Shown here: positions 24,140-31,603 of the stretch, piece by piece | Layout of the letters: each line of letters starts with the position of its first letter | How positions within the stretch are numbered: position 1 is the stretch's first letter | Source of the DNA: Phycisphaerae bacterium | GTDB taxonomy: Bacteria > Planctomycetota > Phycisphaerae > SM23-33 | Assembly: GCA_011050235.1 (NCBI GenBank) | Contig: DRGC01000055.1 | Span: 62,001 to 126,000 of the forward strand | Reading direction: 5' to 3' | Length of the DNA stretch: 64,000 bases | Made by a program: the position numbers and the translations under genes | The notes under the pieces: generated by a model | Told to the model about the DNA's origin: nothing | Databases searched by the model: none | The model's input: the letters and a program-made list of their open reading frames with translations, nothing else

Positions 24140-25186
24140 ATGAGCAAGAAGATCAAACCCAGAAGTGGCGACCGGAAAGGCAAGCTGACCGCTCGAAGTT
24201 CAGCTTCGAAACAGACTGGTATCGTACGGCTACGAATGGCCGCCCGTTACAACCACCGCAACCACGTGACACTCAAATGCTCAGACGCGCTGCCCTTCCT
24301 CAGGCGCCTTCCCCCGAACTCAACTCAACTGGTCATAACTTCGCCTGCATACCAAATCGGAAAAGAGTACGAAAGGAACGTCGACTGGAACCAGTACCTG
24401 GCGTTTCAGGCTGAGGCCATTTCTGAGTGTGTCCGCGCGTTGAAGCCAGGAGGAAGCATCTGCTGGCAGGTTGGCAATCACGTCCGTACCAAAGGCCGGA
24501 TTCTGCCCCTGGACATTGCGTTGCACCCTCTGTTTGACGCGCACCGCCGCACAGATGGCATTCAACTGCGCAATAGGATCATCTGGCATTTCGAGCACGG
24601 CCTCAACTGCAAGAGGAGATTCTCCGGCCGATACGAGACGATTCTCTGGTACACCAAGGGAGACGACTACCTTTTCAATCTCGATGATGTCCGCATCCCT
24701 CAGAAGTATCCGGGAAAGAAAGCTTACAACGGGCAGAATCGGGGCAAGTACTCGGGCAACCCTCTAGGTAAGAACCCCGGTGATTTCTGGGCATTCCCGA
24801 CCAATGAAGTTTCGGGAGACGTATGGGTCTTCCCCAACGTCAAGGCAAACCATGCCGAGAAGACTGGCCACCCCTGCCAATTCCCGATCGAACTCCCAGC
24901 TCGCCTTATTCTAGCCCTCAGCAACCCCGGCGACTTGGTCCTGGATCCGTTTATGGGCGCAGGAACAACGCCCGTTGCGGCTATTCTCCTTGGCAGGCGG
25001 GCAGCTGGAGTCGATTACGTCAAGGAGTACGTCGCCACTGCCCGCAAACGGGTCAAGGCCGCCGCTTCAGGGGGCCTAAAGATCCGACCGATTGGCAAAC
25101 CAGTTTACCAGCCACCCGAGAACACTCCGCTCACAACGCCGCCTGCCGGTTATGTTCGGCAATCCCTAGCCAAGAGACTGGGATAA
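24140..25186 (+). CDS. Site-specific DNA methyltransferase, beta class (m4C or m6A)
   Basis: 348 residues. Motif IV is 'ITSPAYQ' (SPAY at 68-71) and motif I is 'DPFMGAGTT' (269-277). The order IV before I defines the beta class, and SPxY rather than DPPY favours N4-cytosine methylation, though N6-adenine is possible. The segment 'KPGGSICWQVGNH' is typical of the family. A basic N-terminal extension of about 35 residues precedes the core. The gene runs convergently into the GHKL ATPase gene, with only 23 bases between the stops, and the region is AT-richer than the rest of the window, suggesting transfer as a cassette. It probably protects host DNA for the neighbouring effector genes. Confidence 0.87.
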   Translation: MSKKIKPRSGDRKGKLTARSSASKQTGIVRLRMAARYNHRNHVTLKCSDALPFLRRLPPNSTQLVITSPAYQIGKEYERNVDWNQYLAFQAEAISECVRALKPGGSICWQVGNHVRTKGRILPLDIALHPLFDAHRRTDGIQLRNRIIWHFEHGLNCKRRFSGRYETILWYTKGDDYLFNLDDVRIPQKYPGKKAYNGQNRGKYSGNPLGKNPGDFWAFPTNEVSGDVWVFPNVKANHAEKTGHPCQFPIELPARLILALSNPGDLVLDPFMGAGTTPVAAILLGRRAAGVDYVKEYVATARKRVKAAASGGLKIRPIGKPVYQPPENTPLTTPPAGYVRQSLAKRLG

Positions 25187-25209
25187 CTCGCCCGCGCGGA
25201 TGCCGCTAG

Positions 25210-27555
25210 CTAGTCCTTCGAAATAGCCGCCGCTGCCAATGCCTGTATCACACGCGGCTCAAGCTTCATCCGTCGCTCTTCAATATACGTCCGAGTCGAC
25301 CCGATAGGATCGTCCATATCTATTAACATGCCACCAGTTGCCCTTAATTTTACTGCCGCTGCGTCATAAACGGCCGCCTCGACGACAATCTGGGCTGTTC
25401 GCAGTTGGGCAATGGGATTCTCCTCAAGAGCTTTGTCGAAATCCTCCTGGGATCTGCCAAATATCTTGTGATGCAAAGGGTACTTGCCGTTGACGTAGAT
25501 CTTGTCTCGGGCAACATCGGCAAGAACATTCCGATCCAATTCCTCATACAGGAAATCAGTGAACTTCTCATCCCCTGGCGGCCGCTGAAAGACCAGGCGG
25601 CATTTCGCTTCCGCGATCTTGCCATCGGAAAGCTTTGCCTTTGCCCTAAGGATCCCCGACTGGCCCCAGGCTGTCCCGTAGAACGGCGCAGACACCTGCG
25701 CTACTCGATGGTCAGGAACAACTATGTGTGCCGATTCAACTTTGACCTCATACCGATCTTCGCGCGCTTCCCCAAGACTGACGCTAGCTTGGTGCTTCTC
25801 CAGCCAGAAGATGATCTTTGGCATCCCGGTGAACTTGTCGAGGTTCACTCGAAGTGTTGCTCGCTGTACCTTGTTGGGGGTGCCGGAGAAACGCGGAGCG
25901 GAGAACTCGATGTCTTCGGGGGGAACATATACGGGCGGCTCTTCAACGTTGAGTATCTTCAGCCCAGCCGACACCTCATTGCCGTCCTTGTCGAGCGTCT
26001 CGGCCTTGACCGTCCCGGATTGGCCACTGAGACTACAGTTCAACGTGACTGGTATCTTCTGCCGAGTTGAATTCTTCCGACCTTTGACCTCCTCCGAATC
26101 AGGATCAACCTTGATTTCGTCGTTGTCCGTCATGAAGAATACGCCCTCTCCCTTCTTGACCTTCTTCAGATTGACATAGAGCGTGACCTTTCTGGGTCGA
26201 TCAACGTGTAGCCTCGTCTTGTCCATGCCGAAGTAAATGGCGTCATTCTTCTCAGCCGGCTCCGGGCCTACCCCATCGTCTTCCCCCGTTTCCTCAGTCG
26301 TGAAGTCGTTGATCGCCTTCAAGGCGTCTTTCACTCGTTTCGCCAACTCTTCGGACCTGTTGCCCAGTCCCCGCTTCTGCCTCTTCTCCTCCTTTTCATA
26401 AACAGGCCCAACATGCTTCTCCACAAGCTTGAATAATCGCTTCGTGAATTCTTTTGTGGTAACAAACCCATCACGGGTCGCTGCGAGAACTGCCTCAGGC
26501 GGACTCGCCTCAAGCTTGTCCTCCAATATCTTTCTGATGCCCGTAATCCTGACTACGCCATAAATGTGCTTGAGGTAGGGAACGTTGTCATAGCCCGGCA
26601 TCAGCGTCAGATCTAATACGGCATCATTTTCATCAACGAACAGCAAACCGTTCTGTCGCTTCTCCCTGGAGCTGGGATGGCTGGGCAGTGGATCTTCTGC
26701 CCGGGCCACCAACATATCTACGGCTAGCACCGAACCGTCCTCACAATGGAGTCTATCCTTAGCTCTGAGGACGACCTGGCCGACCGGGAAGTCATACACC
26801 AATCGGTCAGCCTGATGGCCGCTCGTACGGTACTGCTCGACAATCACCTCGGTATTGGGGTCGGCGGCAATCAACCGAAGCATGTAGAACGAAGACGCCT
26901 TGGCTGATAGCTCGGCCTGCTGAGGTATACGCGCAACTTTATCCCGTACCCGAAATTGGGCCACCGTGCCGGAGAGCTTCAGATAGTCAGGAAGACGATA
27001 CTTCTTGAGGAGTTTCTCGTTCACCGGGCCTATCTCCATTGGGTCACATTCACAGGAATCCCTGTAAAACTGACAGCGAGACAAGACACCATTGGCCACG
27101 GAGAGTATCTCCGCTTCGTCGTGAAAAAGGAATACATCCAGCGCGCCTCTACCAAAGAGGCTTCGCGTCTGCTTGCCCTTGGCCTTCGCCGATGCATACT
27201 CACCGAACTTCTGGTCAAGCTCTTGCTCCGTCATGCCCGGACCCGCGTCTATGACCCTACAGGTCCGTCCCGGCATGCCGTGCGTGCTTGTTGCGTAGAC
27301 CTGTATCACGATCTTTCGCGTGGACGCGTGCGGGATCTTCTTCTTCAGTTGAGAGGTCTCGACGAAATCCCCCACCTTTAGGTCGAGCAACAGCTCGACA
27401 AGGCCAGAAGCATGGGCAACACAAGCCTGGTCCTTGAGCGCCGAATCCGCATTGGTTGTCAGTTCCGTTATTGTCTTCAGGAAACTCTTACCAACACCTT
27501 CATTGGCTAGTCTCAAGACCTCACGGGTTGCTGTCTGTATCTTCCTTCTGGCCAT
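25210..27555 (-). CDS. GHKL (Hsp90/MutL/MORC-type) ATPase, putative defence effector
   Basis: 781 residues. The ATP-binding Bergerat fold is at the N-terminus: N-box 'ELTTNADSA' (E31, N35, D37), G1 box 'DAGPGM' (103-108) and G2 box 'FGRGALD' (134-140). After about residue 380 there is a charged linker (EEKRQKRGLGNRSEEL) and then a long beta-rich part with Ig-like segments ('KVTLYVNLKKVKKGEGVFFM', 'RATLRVNLDKFTGMPKI'). No nuclease motif is recognised. GHKL ATPases of the MutL/MORC group are known from predicted restriction-modification-like operons, which matches the facing DNA methyltransferase. It is third in an operon with 27594-28313 and 28328-29467, with GGAAGGGG before the ATG at 27555. 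Confidence 0.82.
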   Translation of the reverse strand: MARRKIQTATREVLRLANEGVGKSFLKTITELTTNADSALKDQACVAHASGLVELLLDLKVGDFVETSQLKKKIPHASTRKIVIQVYATSTHGMPGRTCRVIDAGPGMTEQELDQKFGEYASAKAKGKQTRSLFGRGALDVFLFHDEAEILSVANGVLSRCQFYRDSCECDPMEIGPVNEKLLKKYRLPDYLKLSGTVAQFRVRDKVARIPQQAELSAKASSFYMLRLIAADPNTEVIVEQYRTSGHQADRLVYDFPVGQVVLRAKDRLHCEDGSVLAVDMLVARAEDPLPSHPSSREKRQNGLLFVDENDAVLDLTLMPGYDNVPYLKHIYGVVRITGIRKILEDKLEASPPEAVLAATRDGFVTTKEFTKRLFKLVEKHVGPVYEKEEKRQKRGLGNRSEELAKRVKDALKAINDFTTEETGEDDGVGPEPAEKNDAIYFGMDKTRLHVDRPRKVTLYVNLKKVKKGEGVFFMTDNDEIKVDPDSEEVKGRKNSTRQKIPVTLNCSLSGQSGTVKAETLDKDGNEVSAGLKILNVEEPPVYVPPEDIEFSAPRFSGTPNKVQRATLRVNLDKFTGMPKIIFWLEKHQASVSLGEAREDRYEVKVESAHIVVPDHRVAQVSAPFYGTAWGQSGILRAKAKLSDGKIAEAKCRLVFQRPPGDEKFTDFLYEELDRNVLADVARDKIYVNGKYPLHHKIFGRSQEDFDKALEENPIAQLRTAQIVVEAAVYDAAAVKLRATGGMLIDMDDPIGSTRTYIEERRMKLEPRVIQALAAAAISKD

Positions 27556-27593
27556 GTCTAAACCCCTTCCTTCGGCTAGCGGTCTAATCGGAT

Positions 27594-28313
27594 CTATTTC
27601 TCAAATATCTCTGGGAACTCCCCTTGTATCTCTTCGAGAAACCTCCCAACCTCTTCGTCACCCGCGTCCTTGGCATGCTTGATTATGTCTGTGAGCTTTC
27701 GGTCTATTACGTCTGCGGGGGTATGATCGAATATGTCGAGAAGCGAATGCACATGTATAATGTCTCTTTCACCGAGCGCTTGTGATTGCCATTTCTTGAA
27801 CAACATGCCCTGTCGTATCTTCGCCACTACTCGCCGAGGCTCCACTGTCCTTGCTCGCCCCAATAAGGGCTTTCGTGTCGCGGGACGACGGACCTGCACT
27901 TGGCTACCATCGCAAAGAGACGGCGGGCCTAACCTCGAAATAAGGCCTTCGGCGAGCTGCATGCCCCGAGCATTGAGGTTATAGCCCTTCTTCGCCGAGC
28001 CGGTCAACCAGTTCCGATACTTCGGCTGTCCCTGTAGCAATGACCTATTTGTCCGAAACGCATCCGGGAAGTGCTCAAAGCCCACCATGCCGAATTTCGC
28101 CGGGAATAGTCGCCAGTTCAGCACAGCCACCGCTTCGATGGTGCGCCGCAATTCCCAAGCGTGCAACCAATAGAGACTGTAGACCGTCAGCGCTGCCAAC
28201 GACTCATCCTGATAGGCTTCCGGATCCTTCGAGGACACCTCCGTCAAGCGTTGTTCGTGATCAAGTGTGACCGTCTTGCCTGGAGCTTTGTTCTTATCTG
28301 TCTTATCAGTCAT
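27594..28313 (-). CDS. Unknown protein of the GHKL/methyltransferase cassette
   Basis: 239 residues, not recognised. The central stretch 'WRLFPAKFGMVGFEHFPDAF' and 'YRNWLTGSAKKGYNLNARGM' has the look of a DNA-binding helical domain with a 'L-x-x-x-G' turn. The C-terminal third is helical and acidic (ending EFPEIFEK). It lies 14 bases after the stop of 28328-29467 and 38 bases before the GHKL ATPase gene, so the three are almost certainly one transcript. In a restriction-like system it could be a nuclease or target-recognition subunit, but I see no catalytic motif. Confidence 0.6.
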   Translation of the reverse strand: MTDKTDKNKAPGKTVTLDHEQRLTEVSSKDPEAYQDESLAALTVYSLYWLHAWELRRTIEAVAVLNWRLFPAKFGMVGFEHFPDAFRTNRSLLQGQPKYRNWLTGSAKKGYNLNARGMQLAEGLISRLGPPSLCDGSQVQVRRPATRKPLLGRARTVEPRRVVAKIRQGMLFKKWQSQALGERDIIHVHSLLDIFDHTPADVIDRKLTDIIKHAKDAGDEEVGRFLEEIQGEFPEIFEK

Positions 28314-28327
28314 GTTCCCAGCCTCAA

Positions 28328-29467
28328 CTAGGGCGCAAGCAATTCCTGTCCTTTGTCAGTCACCTGGTAGCGAACGTGTGGCCCTTCGTGCGATCTGACC
28401 AACAGACCTAGGTCGATCATGCGAGACACAGCACCTGCCTTCTGCGACCCGAGATAGGCTTCGCTCGGGGGACTACCGTCGCCGAGAGGAACGCTCTGGG
28501 CGAGCCAATGCTTGAGAGACTCAGGAGCATCCGCGTCCTCGAGGACCCCACGGGCCACCATCTTGTAGGCGTAGTACTCGACGGCGACGTTTTCTCTGAT
28601 ATGGTTTACGAGGAACTCTCGCTCTTCGTCCGAGAACTTCCCTTCCGGCGCTTCGCGCCCAGCCGCGTCGAGCAGAGGGTTGGCGAGCCGGGCAAAAGCC
28701 AGACCTGCGCGGGTCAACCCAAGCATATAGGCCCCATCCGCCTCTGACACTTTGTCGGCCAACTTCAGGCCCACGAGTATCCCAGACAGTGCGCCACTCT
28801 TGTTGACGCTGCCAACGAATTGATCGGCATACCTGCGGATTGACTTCTCGTTACCTTCCTTGGGGAAGGCTGTCGCTAGGGATTCCCCCTTGCCCCGCCC
28901 ATGCCGCTCATCCAGCCAAGCCAGGTAGGTACAGAGCCTGGCCGCTTCCGCCGAGACCCTGTCTCTTGCGCGCTCCAATTCCACACCATCAGGGCTGTCT
29001 TGGAGAAGACTCACCAGCCCCCGACAACTAGCCTTTGCGGGTAAGAGCTTGTTGTATTGGCCAAAGAGCCACTCGCGCATTGGTACGCTCCCGCCCGCAG
29101 GCAGTTGATCCGCCACCAGCGGGGCCAGCGAAATGTCCTCAGTCACCAACTCGGGCATTGTGAAGAACGTTGGTACTGACCTAGGCCCCTCAACATCGGC
29201 GCGCTCCTTCTTACCGTTGGATCCACTGATCCACGGCCTAGTCTTTGCCTCAGTACCGAACGATTCGGGGCTGGTCGCTTGAGAACTGCCGCCGGCATTC
29301 CCCTCTGACAGAACGACCGACCCTGAATCGCCCATTCTGTTCCTCAAGACGTAAAGGTTATGGACAGCAGAAACTATAATCTCGTCATAGGCACTATAAT
29401 CATCGCCATCCAAGATATCATCCAGTAGTGTTTTTGTCTTCTTGTCGCAGTCAAAGCATATAATCAT
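28328..29467 (-). CDS. Unknown protein with N-terminal CxxC and C-terminal winged helix
   Basis: 379 residues. The N-terminus has a single CxxC ('CFDCDKK', residues 4-10) in a segment followed by 'DEIIVSAVHNLYVLRNRM'. The middle is helical and low in motifs. The C-terminal 50 residues look like a winged helix: 'GAVSRMIDLGLLVRSHEG' followed by 'VRYQVTDKGQELL'. It is the first gene of the cassette operon. The ATG at 29467 has GAGGTGA 5 bases upstream and a strong sigma70-type promoter 34-62 bases upstream. A DNA-sensing or autoregulatory role would fit the winged helix. No homolog is recognised. Confidence 0.6.
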   Translation of the reverse strand: MIICFDCDKKTKTLLDDILDGDDYSAYDEIIVSAVHNLYVLRNRMGDSGSVVLSEGNAGGSSQATSPESFGTEAKTRPWISGSNGKKERADVEGPRSVPTFFTMPELVTEDISLAPLVADQLPAGGSVPMREWLFGQYNKLLPAKASCRGLVSLLQDSPDGVELERARDRVSAEAARLCTYLAWLDERHGRGKGESLATAFPKEGNEKSIRRYADQFVGSVNKSGALSGILVGLKLADKVSEADGAYMLGLTRAGLAFARLANPLLDAAGREAPEGKFSDEEREFLVNHIRENVAVEYYAYKMVARGVLEDADAPESLKHWLAQSVPLGDGSPPSEAYLGSQKAGAVSRMIDLGLLVRSHEGPHVRYQVTDKGQELLAP

Positions 29468-29500
29468 AGCATCACCTCTTCATTCTCAACCAATTGCCGC

Positions 29501-29529
29501 ATTATACTAGCTATAATTACCGCGGTCAA
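29501..29529 (-). promoter_or_regulatory. Sigma70-type promoter of the GHKL cassette operon
   Basis: On the minus strand, TTGACC (29524-29529) and TATAAT (29501-29506) are separated by exactly 17 bases, in an AT-rich stretch, 34 bases before the ATG of 28328-29467. It is the best promoter in the window. The -10 lies inside a CATTATAC box that recurs further upstream. Confidence 0.8.
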
Positions 29530-29572
29530 GACATAATATAAAAAATACTCCGTTATTCTTTATGTTCTGCGG

Positions 29573-29605
29573 CATTATACCGGATTCTGCAACATTATAC
29601 CGGAT
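29573..29605. promoter_or_regulatory. Two exact 13-bp direct repeats, possible operators
   Basis: CATTATACCGGAT occurs at 29573-29585 and again at 29593-29605, start-to-start distance 20 bases (about two helix turns). A third partial copy, CATTATAC at 29500-29507, overlaps the -10 of the cassette promoter. On the minus strand each copy also reads as a TATAAT box. They could be binding sites for a regulator, such as the winged-helix protein at 28328-29467, or tandem promoters. Confidence 0.55.
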
Positions 29606-29714
29606 AATGTCTTGGGATCGAAGGTGGGTCCCATACAAGGAATCCCTTCTTGGAGAAAATGGGACCCAATTCCTGCAACCCCAATGGGACAGGCGCAGTT
29701 GCCCTCCCTACGAT

Positions 29715-31157
29715 TCACTTTTCGCACATGCAGGCTTCCACGCGGGCCCAGCACTTGGTGCAGCTTTCGACGTTGTCGCCGGCGGCGAAGCCTTGGGCCT
29801 CGCCCGGGCCGAGGAGGGTGAAGTCGATGGAAGCGCCATCGACCGTGACCGTAATCGTGTTCCGGTCGGGCACGTTGTCGGGCCCCATGATTCGGAACCG
29901 CGTCGGGCCCAAGCGCTCACAGCCCCAGTCGTCCGGGACGGTCAGTTCTACTTCCGACGCCGATTCCGGCACCGTGGTCACTTCGACATCCCTGGCGATA
30001 CCGGGCCGAGCGACGGGCTCGCCGCCGTAGTGGAGCCACACTTCCCGCTCGCCGGCTAGCTCCACCGCTGCGTGGATATCCTGCCCGCCGGCGCTGCGGG
30101 CCACCTCACTGCGGAACAGACGGCTGAGCAGGTCATCGGGAAGCTTCTGCGCGTCGCCGAATGCGATATCATCCTTGGTCGCCAGCGATACCTCCGCCAG
30201 CTTGACGGTCCGGTCGGTCAGTTCGCCGATGGTCTTCGGCGCGTCACACTCGCCGGTGAATTGGCACAGCACGATGCCGTCGCCAACCGGCTTGGTCCAC
30301 TTGGCCGGGATGCCGGCCGTGCCTTCCAAGATGCCCAACAGTGCGCCCAGCGTCGCCCCGGTGCAATCGGTATCGAAGCCGCAGTTGACGGCCTGGCAGA
30401 GGCGGTCGCCGAAATCCTTGCCGTACAGCCACCCGATAATGGTGAATCCGTGGTTGGGCACGGCGTTGCACGACTGGATGTGGCCGAAGCGGGTGGCGAT
30501 TCGCTGGCGGGCCTCGCCCCAGGTCTTGCCGTTCTGGTGAGACCACACGGCCTCGCGGATCGACCGGGCGATGTGGCTGCTCAGCGGAATCATGTTCAGC
30601 CCGATCCTAATCAGCGTCATCGGATCGCTTTCCACAAACGCCGCCGCCTGCAACGCCGACCAGAACATCTCCCCGTGCATGCCTTCCCCGCCGGCGTGGT
30701 CGAGGGCCGAGTCTTTCCAGGCCATCCGCGCCGCAGCCTGCGGGTCCCCCGGGTGCAGGCAGGCCCAGATTTCGCTGCGAATGGGTGAGCCCATCTCGTC
30801 GACGTAATAGTTCTCGAAGCACCCCGCCACCGGCGGCCGCAACCCCCGTCCGAAGTTCCGCATGAAGAACCCGTACTCGTTCCACGGGTACCGCTCGGCG
30901 TACATGCTCCAGTACTCGGCGAAGGTCCGCACCGACGGGTCGGTCCCGCAGTCCTCGAGCATCTTCAGCCAGACCAGTTGCAGGTCCAGGTCATCGTTGG
31001 GGGCGGCCTCATCCGGCACGGGCTCATAGAACGTGAAGGAATGGGTGTGCTGCTTATCTTCCCACGGCCCGCCCAGCGTGCCACCGATGTTCTTGCCCAT
31101 CCAGCAGGCATAGACCTTGTCCCGGAAAACGGCTCGATCGATTATCAATTGGCTCAT
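29715..31157 (-). CDS. ADP-ribosylglycohydrolase family protein
   Basis: 480 residues. N-terminal ADP-ribosylglycohydrolase domain with 'GGTLGGPWE', 'PNDDLDLQLVWLKMLED' (metal-binding Asp pair) and the late 'GFDTDCTGATLGALLGI' motif that supplies the second metal-binding Asp set. The family removes ADP-ribose from proteins or cleaves related N-glycosides. In polysaccharide loci such proteins may act on other sugar conjugates, and this one sits beside a rhamnose mutarotase and a sulfatase. Residues after about 340 form an added beta-rich C-terminal domain. The start has GAGGAA 5 bases upstream. No signal peptide. Confidence 0.85.
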   Translation of the reverse strand: MSQLIIDRAVFRDKVYACWMGKNIGGTLGGPWEDKQHTHSFTFYEPVPDEAAPNDDLDLQLVWLKMLEDCGTDPSVRTFAEYWSMYAERYPWNEYGFFMRNFGRGLRPPVAGCFENYYVDEMGSPIRSEIWACLHPGDPQAAARMAWKDSALDHAGGEGMHGEMFWSALQAAAFVESDPMTLIRIGLNMIPLSSHIARSIREAVWSHQNGKTWGEARQRIATRFGHIQSCNAVPNHGFTIIGWLYGKDFGDRLCQAVNCGFDTDCTGATLGALLGILEGTAGIPAKWTKPVGDGIVLCQFTGECDAPKTIGELTDRTVKLAEVSLATKDDIAFGDAQKLPDDLLSRLFRSEVARSAGGQDIHAAVELAGEREVWLHYGGEPVARPGIARDVEVTTVPESASEVELTVPDDWGCERLGPTRFRIMGPDNVPDRNTITVTVDGASIDFTLLGPGEAQGFAAGDNVESCTKCWARVEACMCEK

Positions 31158-31177
31158 GGGTTCCTCGCTGCTGTTAT

Positions 31178-31197
31178 GGCCGACGCCACCGTCGGCC
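31178..31197. repeat. Perfect short hairpin between two cistrons
   Basis: GGCCGACG (31178-31185), loop CCAC, then CGTCGGCC (31190-31197): an eight-base perfect stem with a four-base loop. It lies between the mutarotase gene and the ADP-ribosylglycohydrolase gene on the same transcript. No T-run follows on the minus strand, so a processing or stabilising hairpin, or a copy of a dispersed repeat, is more likely than a terminator. Confidence 0.55.
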
Positions 31198-31212
31198 GTT
31201 GCTGATAGGGTT

Positions 31213-31602
31213 CTACTCCATCAGGAACACGGGGTCCATCTCGCCGCAGTCGATGCCGGGCATCTCGCAGGGCCCCAGCGCCTGCCACCAGCGGTGTGTT
31301 TCGGGGTCTTCGGCCATCGCCTGCTGGTCGGCTTCGAAATCGCTGCCAATGTATTCGTAGTAGCTCACGACATACTTCCGCCCGGCCAACTCGGTGATGA
31401 AGATCGAGAAGTTGCGAATGTTGGATTTGTGAAGCTGCTCGACGATTCCGGGCCAGGCGTTGGCGTGCAGGTCGCGATAGAGCTGTTCGTGTTCCGGATC
31501 GAGCGCAAAGACCGAGCCCATGCGTTTTACGCCCGATGCCTCGACCTGCCCGGGGGTCGGGTTGGTCGTACCGTATACGGGCTTGGCGGCATTCGATGTC
31601 AT
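31213..31602 (-). CDS. rhaM: L-rhamnose mutarotase
   Basis: 129 residues of the RhaM/DUF718 family, which interconverts alpha and beta anomers of L-rhamnose (some members act on L-fucose). Diagnostic stretches are 'KRMGSVFALDPEHEQLYRDL', 'HANAWPGIVEQLHKSNIRNF' and 'YYEYIGSDFEADQQAMAEDP', with the catalytic-site His near 'HANAW' and the 'RWW' near the C-terminus. The N-terminal 20 residues are an extra tail compared with the usual length of about 104. The ATG is preceded by GAGGAG and lies 2 bases after the stop of the VCBS-like gene, so the two are cotranscribed. It links this operon to rhamnose-containing glycans. Confidence 0.85.
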   Translation of the reverse strand: MTSNAAKPVYGTTNPTPGQVEASGVKRMGSVFALDPEHEQLYRDLHANAWPGIVEQLHKSNIRNFSIFITELAGRKYVVSYYEYIGSDFEADQQAMAEDPETHRWWQALGPCEMPGIDCGEMDPVFLME

Positions 31603-31603
31603 G

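Noticed and set aside
31178-31197. Rho-independent terminator
   Set aside because: No T-run follows the stem on the transcribed strand, and the neighbouring genes form one operon.
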